Shown: positions 28,099 through 36,771, counted from the first letter of the stretch. The stretch is DNA of 60,982 nucleotides from Paenibacillus alvei (GCA_945881905.1 CAMCVV010000001.1:1-60982); one strand, 5' to 3'. Numbers and translations are program-made. The notes: generated by a model not told the origin, from the letters alone.

Positions 28099-29060
28099 GG
28101 AATGTAACTTTGAATCACTGTCATCTGTCCAGCGAGTATATATGAACCTAATTGAGCTGGTAGCAAGAAACAATCTCCGGCGTGTGCAATGATCGATTGG
28201 CTATCCCAGATCAATTGCCCTTCTCCTTTAGTAATAATAAGGATGATGAAGCTATCTGCTGTAGTCGTTAACTCCCATTTGTCGTGAACAGCACCTTTCT
28301 CAACTTTAAAATAAGGGGACTCAGCGATAGTGAGCCATTCGTTCGGACGCGAGAGTTCAGTAGTTCGTTTCGTTGCTGTAGTCCCCTCGAATTGAATCAC
28401 CTCTAGGGAATCTTCGATATGAAGCGCTCTAGGCTTACCATCTAATCCAAGTCGATGATAATCATACAATCGGTAAGTGGTATCCGAATTTTGTTGAATC
28501 TCTGCAAGTAGAATCCCTGCTCCGAGTGCATGGACAGTTCCAGCAGGAATATAAAAGGCATCCCCCGCACATACTTCAACATGATTCATCACTTCGAGTA
28601 TGCGATCTTCCTCAATCGCTTGGCGAAGCTGTACTTGCGTAGTGCCATCTTTCAATCCAAAAATGATTTTTGCTCCAGGTTTGGCATCAATCACATACCA
28701 CATTTCAGATTTACCAAGTTCATTTGTAGTTAAACGATGATCATCATCTGATGGATGAACCTGTATGGAAAGATCGTCTTCACAATCAAGAAGTTTGACG
28801 AGAAGAGGGAAACGTCCAGTTTTTGGAGATAGACCTTTATGACCGAATACCATCTCACGGTAGTGCTCACGAACTTGATCTAATCCCCAACCATGAAGGA
28901 CTCCATTTATGACTTTAGTCATACCATGGGGATGTTCACTGATTGTCCAAGCTTCACCAATTGATCCGGCAGGCAAGCTGTACCCGAATCTTTCTAAGTT
29001 CCGACCTCCCCATACACGTTCTTTCATTTCGGGTTGAAATTGTAATGGATATAGTTTCAT
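28095..29060 (-). CDS. manA: mannose-6-phosphate isomerase, class I
   Basis: A 321-residue Zn-dependent isomerase linking fructose-6-P to mannose-6-P. YPLQFQPEMKERVWGGRNL is the Bacillales start, LSIQVHPSDD carries metal-ligand residues, GKSEMWYV the Glu ligand and YIPAGTVHALGAGIL the last His. AGGAAAAGAAC precedes the ATG. Length matches Bacillus Pmi/YvyI enzymes. It provides precursors for mannose-containing surface glycans; the nearby GT genes may use them. Confidence 0.95.
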   Translation of the reverse strand: MKLYPLQFQPEMKERVWGGRNLERFGYSLPAGSIGEAWTISEHPHGMTKVINGVLHGWGLDQVREHYREMVFGHKGLSPKTGRFPLLVKLLDCEDDLSIQVHPSDDDHRLTTNELGKSEMWYVIDAKPGAKIIFGLKDGTTQVQLRQAIEEDRILEVMNHVEVCAGDAFYIPAGTVHALGAGILLAEIQQNSDTTYRLYDYHRLGLDGKPRALHIEDSLEVIQFEGTTATKRTTELSRPNEWLTIAESPYFKVEKGAVHDKWELTTTADSFIILIITKGEGQLIWDSQSIIAHAGDCFLLPAQLGSYILAGQMTVIQSYIP

Positions 29061-29089
29061 GTTCTTTTCCTGCTTTCTCTGCTACTCAT

Positions 29090-29305
29090 TTATTTTTTTG
29101 TGATGGCAATCACATAGGGTGGATGACCCGTACAAATAACAATCGTGATGATTCCATTTTTACGTAATAATCTCAAAGAAGCATCTAGAACTAATCGAGT
29201 TGTTGTTGACGTTGTGGTCATATGATGATGTGCATGAGGCAGACAACCTAAATTAAACATGATCGCGCTAATGTGTGCGAATTGCAAAACACTTATAAAC
29301 CCCAT
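29090..29305 (-). pseudogene. internal remnant of ytqB (class I SAM methyltransferase)
   Basis: A 71-codon frame reads AHISAIMFNLGCLPHA, then HHHMTTTSTTTRLVLDASLRLLRKNGIITIVICTGHPP, and stops early. This is the MFNLGYLP-x-GDH ... GG-x-ITLVVYPGH segment of YtqB-type rRNA methylase-like proteins (about 190 residues). The SAM-binding N-terminus and the C-terminal 50 residues are missing. In Bacillus, ytqA and ytqB are adjacent; here ytqA lies just upstream on the same strand, with a cytochrome gene between, which strengthens the identification. Only 16 bases separate it from that cytochrome gene. Confidence 0.82.
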
Positions 29306-29320
29306 ATGCTTTAGCTACCG

Positions 29321-29932
29321 TTATATGTTTTTTGCTAGCCACGCTGCCAATATCTCGATTTCTTTGCCATTCAGTCTTTTCTCGAAACCGGGCATGCCTC
29401 CACCACCTTCTAAGATTTGTGAAAGAATCTCATTTTCATTCATACTTGATCCAACTCGAGTCAAATTAGGGCCTCGTCCACCTTCAAGTAAATTGCCATG
29501 ACAAGTAATACAGTTGGCTTTATATAATTTTTCAGCATCAAGACTAGGATCTGAACTAACGATTACAGGTGCAGCGGGCGAAGGTTCAACAGTAGCAATA
29601 GGTAAATCCGTGGGCTGAGGAGTAGCAATGATCAATGGATCTGGTGTAACTTCGGAAGATTTCTTCGGTGGAGCAATCTCATTTTTTGGAGAAACATCCT
29701 CAAGAATTGGACTAACATTGGGTTCGACAGTTGCAGAAGGTTCGACTGTAGCTGTAGGTACGATCTTAGCAGAAGGTTCGACAGTTGCTGTAGGCTCTGA
29801 GGGTTGCATAGATGGCAACTCTGGTAAAGCAGTGTTGGATACAGGTAGACTTTTCACACGTTCATCTTGATTACTGCACCCGATGACCAAGCAAGCGAGT
29901 AGAATGAATTTAGTGAAGAGTAAAGTTTTCAT
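29321..29932 (-). CDS. membrane-anchored c-type cytochrome (lipoprotein)
   Basis: A 203-residue exported lipoprotein: a lipobox ending at Cys19 (LACLVIGC), a Pro/Thr/Val/Glu linker of about 110 residues with hexapeptide repeats (ATVEPS type), then a c-type heme domain with Cys141-x2-Cys144-His145 and axial Met180 in a GGMPGF loop. The domain resembles small cytochrome c550/c551 electron carriers of Bacillus. Its 5' end overlaps ytqA by 23 bases. It lies between ytqA and the ytqB remnant, an unusual place for an electron carrier. Confidence 0.92.
   Translation of the reverse strand: MKTLLFTKFILLACLVIGCSNQDERVKSLPVSNTALPELPSMQPSEPTATVEPSAKIVPTATVEPSATVEPNVSPILEDVSPKNEIAPPKKSSEVTPDPLIIATPQPTDLPIATVEPSPAAPVIVSSDPSLDAEKLYKANCITCHGNLLEGGRGPNLTRVGSSMNENEILSQILEGGGGMPGFEKRLNGKEIEILAAWLAKNI
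29721..29792. repeat. 18-bp tandem repeat in the cytochrome linker
   Basis: Four 18-base units (29721-29738, 29739-29756, 29757-29774, 29775-29792) begin GGTTCGAC or GGTACGAT on the plus strand and encode on the minus strand the hexapeptides ATVEPS, AKIVPT, ATVEPS and ATVEPN. A further ATVEPS copy occurs outside the array. Such repeats can vary in number and so change linker length. Confidence 0.8.
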
Positions 29933-30896
29933 GTAATCCTCCTTTAGCTACCTTATATTGTTTGCCTTGCCAGGTATATCTAGCTTTTAATTCATCATCT
30001 ATGGCGTTCAAAACCTCCCATTTTTTGAGGCTCCATTGGGGTCCAATCAATAATTCACGAGGTGCATCTCCGGTTAGCCGATGAATAATCATCTCTGGAG
30101 GAAGCAATTCAAGCGTATCTACGATGAGATCGACATACTCCTGTTTCTCTAGATAACGGAACATACCGGCTTCGAATTGTTTAGCTAACGGGGTTTTTTT
30201 CATGACATGTAATAAATGGAGTTTAATCCCTTGAACATCCATATCAGCTACAGCTTTCCCTGTTTGCAGCATCATATCATGAGTTTCCTCAGGCAGACCA
30301 TAAATGACATGTGCACATACACGAATGTTATGTTTTCTAAGCTTGGCTACTGCATCCAAGTAACACTGTGTGGTATGCGCTCTGTTGATCAATTGAGATG
30401 TCTGTTCATGTATCGTTTGCAACCCCATTTCCACCCATAAATAAGTGCGTTTATGAAGTTCAACTAAATATTCAACAACATCATCGGGTAAACAATCAGG
30501 TCTTGTCGCGATCGAAAGCCCAACAACGCCAGGTTGCTTCAAAATCACTTCAAAATATTCTCGAAGCACATTCACAGGTGCATACGTATTGGTATAAGCT
30601 TGAAAATAACCAATATACTGCGCATGGGGCCACTTTTGATGCTGAAGATCTCTGATTTTGTGGAATTGCGTCACGAGATCATCACGGCGACTCCCTGCAA
30701 AATCTCCTGAACCCCTGCTGCTACAAAATGTGCAACCCCCCGTTGCTAAAGACCCATCCCGATTTGGACAAGTAAATCCAGCATCGAGCATAACCTTGAA
30801 AACTTTAGAATGAAATGTATTTCGCATCTCGTAATTCCATGTATGGAATAACTTATCTCCCCACACGCGAGAAGATTCATCTATATGTAAAGACAT
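29910..30896 (-). CDS. ytqA: TIGR01212 radical SAM protein YtqA
   Basis: A 328-residue radical SAM enzyme. The cluster is in FTCPNRDGSLATGGCTFCS, the unusual CX11CX2C arrangement of the TIGR01212/YtqA/YhcC family. YIGYFQAYTNTYAP, GLSIATRPDCL, LWVEMGLQT and the HVIYGLPEET block are conserved. YtqA proteins are linked to tRNA or rRNA modification; the exact product is not given by sequence. It is normally paired with YtqB, which here is degraded. Confidence 0.9.
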   Translation of the reverse strand: MSLHIDESSRVWGDKLFHTWNYEMRNTFHSKVFKVMLDAGFTCPNRDGSLATGGCTFCSSRGSGDFAGSRRDDLVTQFHKIRDLQHQKWPHAQYIGYFQAYTNTYAPVNVLREYFEVILKQPGVVGLSIATRPDCLPDDVVEYLVELHKRTYLWVEMGLQTIHEQTSQLINRAHTTQCYLDAVAKLRKHNIRVCAHVIYGLPEETHDMMLQTGKAVADMDVQGIKLHLLHVMKKTPLAKQFEAGMFRYLEKQEYVDLIVDTLELLPPEMIIHRLTGDAPRELLIGPQWSLKKWEVLNAIDDELKARYTWQGKQYKVAKGGLHENFTLH

Positions 30897-31053
30897 GATC
30901 AGAGCCCCTTTATCGAAATTATCATAGTGTATACTCGTATTTTACCGAATTCATGATCAAAATGCGACTATTTTTCCAAGATGTACCCCAATAAAAATAA
31001 TCTTTTTTGTGAATCCTACTTCTGTACTCAAAAATATTGAAAGGGGATTAACC

Positions 31054-31689
31054 ATGACAAAGCTTCGCAAATTGACGATTGCTTTCGTACTAACCTCAGC
31101 AATTAGCATGAGTGGTGTCGTTGCATATGCAGCAGTACCTAGTCCTCCAGTAATGACCGATGCTACAAATCGTATGACGACAGGCAACCAAGCAGGATTG
31201 TTAGCAAACCCTGGGGTTAACGGGTCATCCACACTTTCAGGGACTGGAACAGGAGCAAGTACGCCATTAACTGGAAGTCAAATGGATACCACTCCTCGGA
31301 CAGGTGTCGGCGCTGGAATAGGCGGCAACATAGGTGGGATGGGCGCAGGGATTGGTGCACAGTTAGGCGGAAACGGTACAGGAATTGGAGCTAATGTAGG
31401 TGGTGTAGGTGTAGGTATAGGAGCAGGCAGAGGCGCGGATACAGGTGTCATGGATAATTCGAGAAACAATAATAAACAGATGATGGATCGAATGACCACT
31501 AGAGGTAATGGAGTAACAGGAGGAACAGGTACAGGTAATTATGACACAACACCGATTAGAAATTACGGTGTAAATGCAGCTGCTACACGTACGATGAATT
31601 GGGGTTGGTTAGGTTTAATTGGATTGTTCGGATTAGCGGGAATTCGCGGTAATAACCGCATTCAGGGTCGTAATGAACGAAGCAAATAA
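31054..31689 (+). CDS. secreted Gly-rich protein with WGxxG C-terminal anchor
   Basis: A 211-residue exported protein. It has a Sec signal peptide (about 1-27), a Ser/Thr-rich stretch, a glycine-rich region of about 60 residues (GIG/GMG/GVG repeats) and the C-terminal NWGWLGLIGLFGLAG membrane segment with a basic tail. This is the WGxxGxxG C-terminal sorting signature of Firmicutes. GAAAGGGGA lies eight bases before ATG 31054. A surface role is inferred. Confidence 0.82.
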   Translation: MTKLRKLTIAFVLTSAISMSGVVAYAAVPSPPVMTDATNRMTTGNQAGLLANPGVNGSSTLSGTGTGASTPLTGSQMDTTPRTGVGAGIGGNIGGMGAGIGAQLGGNGTGIGANVGGVGVGIGAGRGADTGVMDNSRNNNKQMMDRMTTRGNGVTGGTGTGNYDTTPIRNYGVNAAATRTMNWGWLGLIGLFGLAGIRGNNRIQGRNERSK

Positions 31690-31701
31690 TGAAGAAACAA
31701 G

Positions 31702-31723
31702 CACTTCTCATTTTTGAGAAGTG
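31702..31723. terminator. weak hairpin after the WGxxG gene
   Basis: CACTTCTCA and TGAGAAGTG form a 9-bp stem with a 4-base loop 12 bases after the stop. The following bases (TTATTCC) are not a strong T run. Confidence 0.5.
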
Positions 31724-31832
31724 TTATTCCTATCAATGCCATAGGTGCAGATGTGTAAGTTTTCTTTGATTTTTATTACAGAATCTACTATGATGAGTAA
31801 TTGAAAGCAAGGTATTTTTTGGAGGTATCGTT

Positions 31833-32537
31833 ATGCGATTAAGAGGAAGAAAAGGAATTAGAGAAGATATTGAACAACAGAAGGATCTGATTATTCTCAA
31901 TCCATCGGAGCATTTGAATAACTGGTCAGACGTATTTGGAAATGATAACCCCATACATATCGAGCTAGGCATGGGAAAAGGTCGATTCATTAGTCATATG
32001 AGCTTATCAAACCCGAATATAAATTTTATGGGCATAGATATGTATGATGAATTAGTTCGTAAAGCAGCTGAAAAAGCGAGGGCTGCTCATATTCCCCAAA
32101 ATGAAAATCAAAAAATTAAAAACCTAAAATTAATTTTGATGAATATTGAGAACCTCGAAAATGTATTTAGTCAAAATGAAGTGGAAAGAATATATTTGAA
32201 TTTTTCTGATCCTTGGCCGAAAAAAAAGCATGAATCAAGAAGATTAACGCATCAAAAATTCCTCGAAAAATATGTTCACATCCTAAATCAAAGTGGCGAA
32301 ATTCATCTCAAAACGGATTCAAGTGATTTGTTCGAATTCTCACTAAATTCATTTTCGGATTTTGGACTACAAATGAAGAATATCACATTTAATCTTCATG
32401 CTGAAGGAACACATCATCATAGTATCTTGACCGAATACGAAATGAAATTTATATCACAGGGAATGAAGATTTACCGTTGTGAAGTAATGGTAGGTAAGCA
32501 CAAAGAAATACCTGAAGTTAATCACGTACATCATTAA
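31833..32537 (+). CDS. trmB: tRNA (guanine46-N7)-methyltransferase
   Basis: A 234-residue SAM enzyme forming m7G46 in tRNA. It shows MRLRGRKGIRE, the SAM loop IELGMGKGRFI, GIDMYDELV, LNFSDPWPKKKHESRRL and the C-terminal THHHSILTEYE block. TTGGAGG precedes the ATG. The gene is markedly AT-rich, with long A/T runs, like its next three neighbours. It is about 20 residues longer than the Bacillus form because of an Asn/Lys-rich insertion and a C-terminal HVHH tail. Confidence 0.95.
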   Translation: MRLRGRKGIREDIEQQKDLIILNPSEHLNNWSDVFGNDNPIHIELGMGKGRFISHMSLSNPNINFMGIDMYDELVRKAAEKARAAHIPQNENQKIKNLKLILMNIENLENVFSQNEVERIYLNFSDPWPKKKHESRRLTHQKFLEKYVHILNQSGEIHLKTDSSDLFEFSLNSFSDFGLQMKNITFNLHAEGTHHHSILTEYEMKFISQGMKIYRCEVMVGKHKEIPEVNHVHH

Positions 32538-32549
32538 CATGAATAATGA

Positions 32550-33677
32550 TTAAGTTGCAAAAGAATTTAGTGTATTAAATATGGTTTCTGAACAATTAGT
32601 ACGATTAAATTCTTTATTTTTATGATGGATGTTTTTTTTTCGCTCTTGAAAGTACGAATAATTCTCTACAAGCCTGCTAAACCAAATCTCAATCGTTTGA
32701 ACAGAATGAATTTTTTCGCCTAAACCTTGATTAATAAAATAACTAAGGTTTTCTTCTTCTTGTCCTGAAATCGTATCATAAAACAACATAGGTATGCCTT
32801 TCGTCATCCCTTCAGTACACGTCATTCCTCCAGGTTTCGTGACAAGTAAATCTGAAATATCCATCAATTTACCGATTTCTTTGGTATAGCCCAACAGTTT
32901 AATATTTTCATGTTGGAAGTTTGGATCATCAGACATTTTTTTTAAGGTTTTGGTATTATTCCCTAAACAAAAAATAAATTGGATATAGTCGCTCCACCTA
33001 ATCATCTGCATGTAAAGATCAGTATTTCCTAAGATTCCCCAACCACCACCCATGACCAAGACAGTTGGCATGGATTTTAAACCGAATTGAAGGCGAGCTT
33101 CATCGAGATTATATATGTGTTGAAAGCTAGGATGAATAGGAATTCCTGTGACGTCGATAAAACTTGAATGAATACCATGCTGAATTAATTTTTCTTTGAC
33201 ATTGATGGTGGAAACAAAATACTTATTAACTTCTCTACTAACCCATGCACCATGTGCATCGTAGTCAGTAATTATCGTGAACAGAGGGATTTTCAAACCA
33301 CTTCGTTTTAGTCGTGAAATGACTAGGCTTGGAAATGGGTGCGTACATACGATCATATCAGGCATCATATCATTGATGATCTGCATAGTTTGAGCATAAA
33401 ATAATTTATGTAATGCTAACTGCGAAAATCGATTTAATGTTTTTCGATGTTGTGAACGGTATAGCTTGTTATATAATCGCGGTTGCAAACTTACCGTTTT
33501 TTTGTAAGCCGAGAAGAATAATGGAGCTAATAAAGGATGCAAGCGAGTACCTAATTCTACAACGTTGGTAGTTATTTCATCGGATTGTTGCTCCAAAATT
33601 ACAGATAAAGCATGAGCCGCTTGCGTATGACCGGTACCAAAGCCTTCTGAAAAAATCAATATTTTCTTGTTAGCCAA
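32550..33677 (-). CDS. GT28/UgtP-like diacylglycerol or lipid glycosyltransferase
   Basis: A 375-residue family 28 glycosyltransferase (MGDG synthase/UgtP class), using UDP-sugar to glycosylate a membrane lipid. ILIFSEGFGTGHTQAAHAL is the acceptor-side start, VLVMGGGWGILGN the central motif, and LLVTKPGGMTCTEGMTKGIPML the UDP-sugar site. The start is uncertain: TTG 33677 has GGTGGTG eight bases upstream, while a GTG at 33692 has a poorer site. The PAP2-type phosphatase immediately upstream (about 45 bases) suggests that it makes the diacylglycerol substrate. Confidence 0.88.
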   Translation of the reverse strand: MANKKILIFSEGFGTGHTQAAHALSVILEQQSDEITTNVVELGTRLHPLLAPLFFSAYKKTVSLQPRLYNKLYRSQHRKTLNRFSQLALHKLFYAQTMQIINDMMPDMIVCTHPFPSLVISRLKRSGLKIPLFTIITDYDAHGAWVSREVNKYFVSTINVKEKLIQHGIHSSFIDVTGIPIHPSFQHIYNLDEARLQFGLKSMPTVLVMGGGWGILGNTDLYMQMIRWSDYIQFIFCLGNNTKTLKKMSDDPNFQHENIKLLGYTKEIGKLMDISDLLVTKPGGMTCTEGMTKGIPMLFYDTISGQEEENLSYFINQGLGEKIHSVQTIEIWFSRLVENYSYFQERKKNIHHKNKEFNRTNCSETIFNTLNSFAT

Positions 33678-33721
33678 AATGAATGTCACCACCCTTAATT
33701 AAGATAACAAACAAAAAGTCA

Positions 33722-34249
33722 TTAGTTCCAAAAGCTTACTACGCACACTGAAGTGAGTGTTCCTAAAACAGCTCCAACAAAACAATCTAATGGAAAATGC
33801 AATCCGATATAAATTCTCGAGTAACCGACTATCATTGCTAAGGGAAGTAAAACTAAAGCAATAATAGGTGAAGAAATCATAAATGGCAGCACACAAGCGA
33901 AAATAGCAGTCGTGTGACCTGAAGGGAAAGAATTGTCTTTCAAAGGATGTATGCATAGACGAGCCTGGGGAAGAACTAAATATGGACGCAAACGGCGATA
34001 TTTCTTCTTTAAAAGCACCACAGGAAGGTGACTGATGATTACTGCAATGAAGCTTTGCATACTTGCCATCCGCAAACTACCCGAACTCGTTAAACTCAGG
34101 AATGAAGTGAGAACAAGAGTAGCTGTAGCTCCTCCAAGATGAGTAATTCTCACTAAAATGAAATCTAGGAAGCTGTGACGAATACGTTGATTAATCCAAT
34201 CAAACAACTGCATTTCATGGTATTCGAACCATTGTGCAATTCTGCTCAT
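33722..34249 (-). CDS. PAP2-superfamily lipid phosphatase
   Basis: A 175-residue membrane phosphatase with the three superfamily signatures: KYRRLRP (KX6RP-like), SFPSGHTTA and SRIYIGLHFPLD. About five transmembrane helices flank them. It may dephosphorylate phosphatidate or undecaprenyl pyrophosphate. It is divergent from the GT2 gene, sharing a 286-base AT-rich region with no further gene. Confidence 0.92.
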   Translation of the reverse strand: MSRIAQWFEYHEMQLFDWINQRIRHSFLDFILVRITHLGGATATLVLTSFLSLTSSGSLRMASMQSFIAVIISHLPVVLLKKKYRRLRPYLVLPQARLCIHPLKDNSFPSGHTTAIFACVLPFMISSPIIALVLLPLAMIVGYSRIYIGLHFPLDCFVGAVLGTLTSVCVVSFWN

Positions 34250-34535
34250 GTTAATTCGTACCCTCCATTAAGTTGACCATATCTATCTAATTTTCAAAGT
34301 ATACAATATAATTATATAGAAAGATTGTTATGGGCAAATTAACTCGTGATTAAAACTTGATCAACAATGTAATCTTAACTTTTTTTAAAAAACAATACAA
34401 CAAGCAATTGTAAGGTTTGACAATTTAAATCAAATAATGCAATAATTATAAATACTCTATGTACATCAGGATAATATGAATCAAAATAGAGAAATCCATG
34501 AGTACACAAAGGGAGTCGAGGGGGACTAGTTACAC

Positions 34536-35765
34536 ATGTTAGGTAAGGTTTTATTTCTCATGCAACTTATTTTATTGTTTGCAGGAACATACCAATTGTT
34601 TTTAACTTTCTTTGGTTGGCACAAGACCAAATCACGAAAACACCATGAACCACAGAAATCATTTGCGGTTCTCATCGCAGCTCATAACGAAGAGAAAGTT
34701 GTAGGCGCACTCATTGAGAATCTCAAAAATATGGACTACCCTAAAGAGTTATATGATGTTTATGTGATTTGTGACAACTGTAATGACCTCACTTCGACAA
34801 TAGCTCGTCACCATGGAGCGATTGCTTTCGAACGAAATAATGTGTTTCTGAGAGGCAAAGGACATGCAATCGAATGGATGCTAACCAAACTATGGGATCT
34901 AGACAAAAAGTATGATGCCATTGCTATGTTTGATGCGGACAACCTAGTTAATGAGGACTATCTCACACATATGAATAATGATTTGTGTTCAGGAGCCAAA
35001 GTAATTCAAGCTTATCTAGGCACCAAAAATCCGAATGATTCATGGATAACTGCTTCATTTGCTATATCCTATTATTTTAGTAATCGATTCTTACAAGTAT
35101 CTCGTCGTAATCTGAAATTAGCTAATTATTTAGGTGGCACAGGGATGTGTTTTGAAACACAATTACTTAGAGAAATCGGCTGGCGTGCTACGAGTCTAGT
35201 CGAAGACCTTGAATTTTCTATGAGATGTATCTTACAAGATATACACCCGATATTTAATTATGAAGCTAAAGTATATGATGAGAAACCACTTACTTTTATT
35301 GCTTCTGCTAAACAGAGATTGAGGTGGATGCAAGGTCATTTTGAAGTAGCTAGGAGATATTTTTTTCCTTTACTATGGCAAGCATTCACTCAACGTAGTT
35401 GGAAAAAACTCGATGCAGCGATTCACTCTGCGAGTGTTTACAATTATTTGATGAGTTCAATCCTTATTATCATGATATGGATTGGAGGAATTTCACCGAG
35501 TTGGATAAGTTGGATTGGATTTTCTGGAATGATTGAAGTAGCTTTTAATTCGATTACGATTGGTATCTTTGTATTAATGATCATTTCAATGGGTTTAGAA
35601 AAATCGAGTATAAAAACATATCAATTCCTTATATTTTTCCCTATATTTATCGCATCATGGCTACCGATTACATGTTATGCTTTTTTTACGCAACACAATA
35701 AAAAATGGACACATACAGAGCATACCCGAGTGATCCATATGGAAGAATTACGAAGTAAAAACTAA
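34536..35765 (+). CDS. membrane glycosyltransferase family 2 (processive-type)
   Basis: A 409-residue GT2 enzyme with an N-terminal membrane helix (about 5-30), catalytic domain (VLIAAHNEEKVV, FDADNLV, GTGMCFE, SLVEDLEFS and KQRLRWMQGHFE, i.e. the QxxRW motif) and two to three C-terminal helices (about 305-375). It resembles BcsA/IcaA-like synthases and YdaM-type enzymes of about 400 residues. The product is a glycan or glycolipid, unknown. The region is AT-rich like the adjacent GT28 and PAP2 genes. Confidence 0.9.
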   Translation: MLGKVLFLMQLILLFAGTYQLFLTFFGWHKTKSRKHHEPQKSFAVLIAAHNEEKVVGALIENLKNMDYPKELYDVYVICDNCNDLTSTIARHHGAIAFERNNVFLRGKGHAIEWMLTKLWDLDKKYDAIAMFDADNLVNEDYLTHMNNDLCSGAKVIQAYLGTKNPNDSWITASFAISYYFSNRFLQVSRRNLKLANYLGGTGMCFETQLLREIGWRATSLVEDLEFSMRCILQDIHPIFNYEAKVYDEKPLTFIASAKQRLRWMQGHFEVARRYFFPLLWQAFTQRSWKKLDAAIHSASVYNYLMSSILIIMIWIGGISPSWISWIGFSGMIEVAFNSITIGIFVLMIISMGLEKSSIKTYQFLIFFPIFIASWLPITCYAFFTQHNKKWTHTEHTRVIHMEELRSKN

Positions 35766-35787
35766 TTCATGTAAATCGATTATACAT

Positions 35788-35816
35788 TTGACTTTGAAAT
35801 TAGTTAGTGGTATATT
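35788..35816 (+). promoter_or_regulatory. sigma-A-type promoter of infC-rpmI-rplT
   Basis: TTGACT (35788-35793), a 17-base spacer and TATATT (35811-35816) place the transcript start just before the L20 leader. Confidence 0.85.
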
Positions 35817-35844
35817 CTATTGACAAATGAAATGGTTTTCTGGA

Positions 35845-35985
35845 TAAAGAAGAGGCGCCCGCTTCTCACCTGACCGACACTGTTGGCTGGTTATCATTGC
35901 TCAACATCATTCCAATTTTGGAATCAGATAGAGTAATAATTAGTGAAGTTATGGGTGAATCATTCCATAACTTTTTTATTTCGAA
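35845..35985 (+). ncRNA. L20 leader with transcription attenuator
   Basis: The segment AGAGGCGCCCGCTTCTCACC with TGACCGAC and the complementary GTTGGCTGGTTA matches the ribosomal-protein L20 binding leader found before infC in Bacillota. It ends in a 9-bp terminator stem (35946-35954 with 35965-35973) followed by six T residues. L20 binding is known to promote termination, lowering expression of infC-rpmI-rplT. Confidence 0.88.
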
Positions 35986-36025
35986 CATATTTAGCTGATG
36001 ACCTATTTATTGGAGGTGGAAGATT

Positions 36026-36538
36026 ATTAGTAAGGACCATATGATTAATGATGAAATTCGTGTAAAAGAAGTGAGATTAATTAGTGCAACAGGTGAACAA
36101 TTAGGTATAGTACCTATTCTTGAAGCTCAACAGATTGCTACTCAAGCGAATCTTGATTTAGTGAATATTGCACCAACAGCAAAACCACCAGTGTGTCGCG
36201 TAATGGACTACGGGAAATATCGCTATGAAATGCAGAAAAAAGAAAAAGAAGCTCGTAAAAATCAGAAAATTGTTGATACAAAAGAAATTAGATTCAGTGC
36301 TACAATCGATGAACATGATTATCAAACAAAGTTACGTAATGCAGTGAAATTCTTAGGCGATGGTGATAAAGTCAAAGCCAGTGTTAGATTTAGAGGGCGT
36401 GAGATTGCTCATTCAGAAATCGGCAAGAAAGTATTAGATCGATTTGCTACTGAAACTGCTGAAGTATCTAATATTGAACGTGCACCTAAACTTGAAGGAC
36501 GTAGCATGATCATGATCTTAACACCAAAGACAACATAG
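36026..36538 (+). CDS. infC: translation initiation factor IF-3 (ATT start)
   Basis: A 170-residue IF-3, which dissociates ribosomal subunits and checks initiation codons. The start is taken as the ATT at 36026: GGAGGTGG lies eight bases upstream, and the N-terminus then reads ISKDHMINDEIRV, matching the ISKD start of other Bacillota IF-3 proteins. An ATG at 36041 is in frame but far from the ribosome site. ATT starts are known for infC and allow IF-3 to repress its own translation. Motifs include PPVCRVMDYGKYRYE and RFRGREIAHSEIG. Confidence 0.92.
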   Translation: MSKDHMINDEIRVKEVRLISATGEQLGIVPILEAQQIATQANLDLVNIAPTAKPPVCRVMDYGKYRYEMQKKEKEARKNQKIVDTKEIRFSATIDEHDYQTKLRNAVKFLGDGDKVKASVRFRGREIAHSEIGKKVLDRFATETAEVSNIERAPKLEGRSMIMILTPKTT

Positions 36539-36570
36539 ATTCAGGAAAATATATAAAGGAGGAACATTTC

Positions 36571-36771
36571 ATGCCGAAAATGAAAACACATAGTTCACTT
36601 AAAGCAAGAATTAAAATCACAGGTACCGGAAAAGTGATGAGATATAAAGCTCACAAAAACCATTTGTTATCTGGCAAGTCAGCTCGTCAGAAGCGGGTAT
36701 TATCTGGAAACCCTGTTATGCATCCAGGTGATGTGAAACGTATGAAACAACAAATATCCTTATTGAGATAG
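36571..36771 (+). CDS. rpmI: ribosomal protein L35
   Basis: A 66-residue basic protein with the family start MPKMKTHSSLKARIKITGTGK and the central HLLSGKS. AAAGGAGGA precedes the ATG. Second gene of the infC-rpmI-rplT operon, 32 bases after infC. Confidence 0.97.
   Translation: MPKMKTHSSLKARIKITGTGKVMRYKAHKNHLLSGKSARQKRVLSGNPVMHPGDVKRMKQQISLLR

Noticed and set aside
31330-31470. Possible CRISPR-like or minisatellite array in the glycine-rich gene
   Set aside because: The similarity is only between glycine codons (GGN); there are no equal-length repeats or spacers.
34250-34535. Search for a gene or RNA in the 286-base AT-rich gap between the PAP2 and GT2 genes
   Set aside because: I see only A/T-rich promoter-like sequence and no convincing frame or stem-loop.
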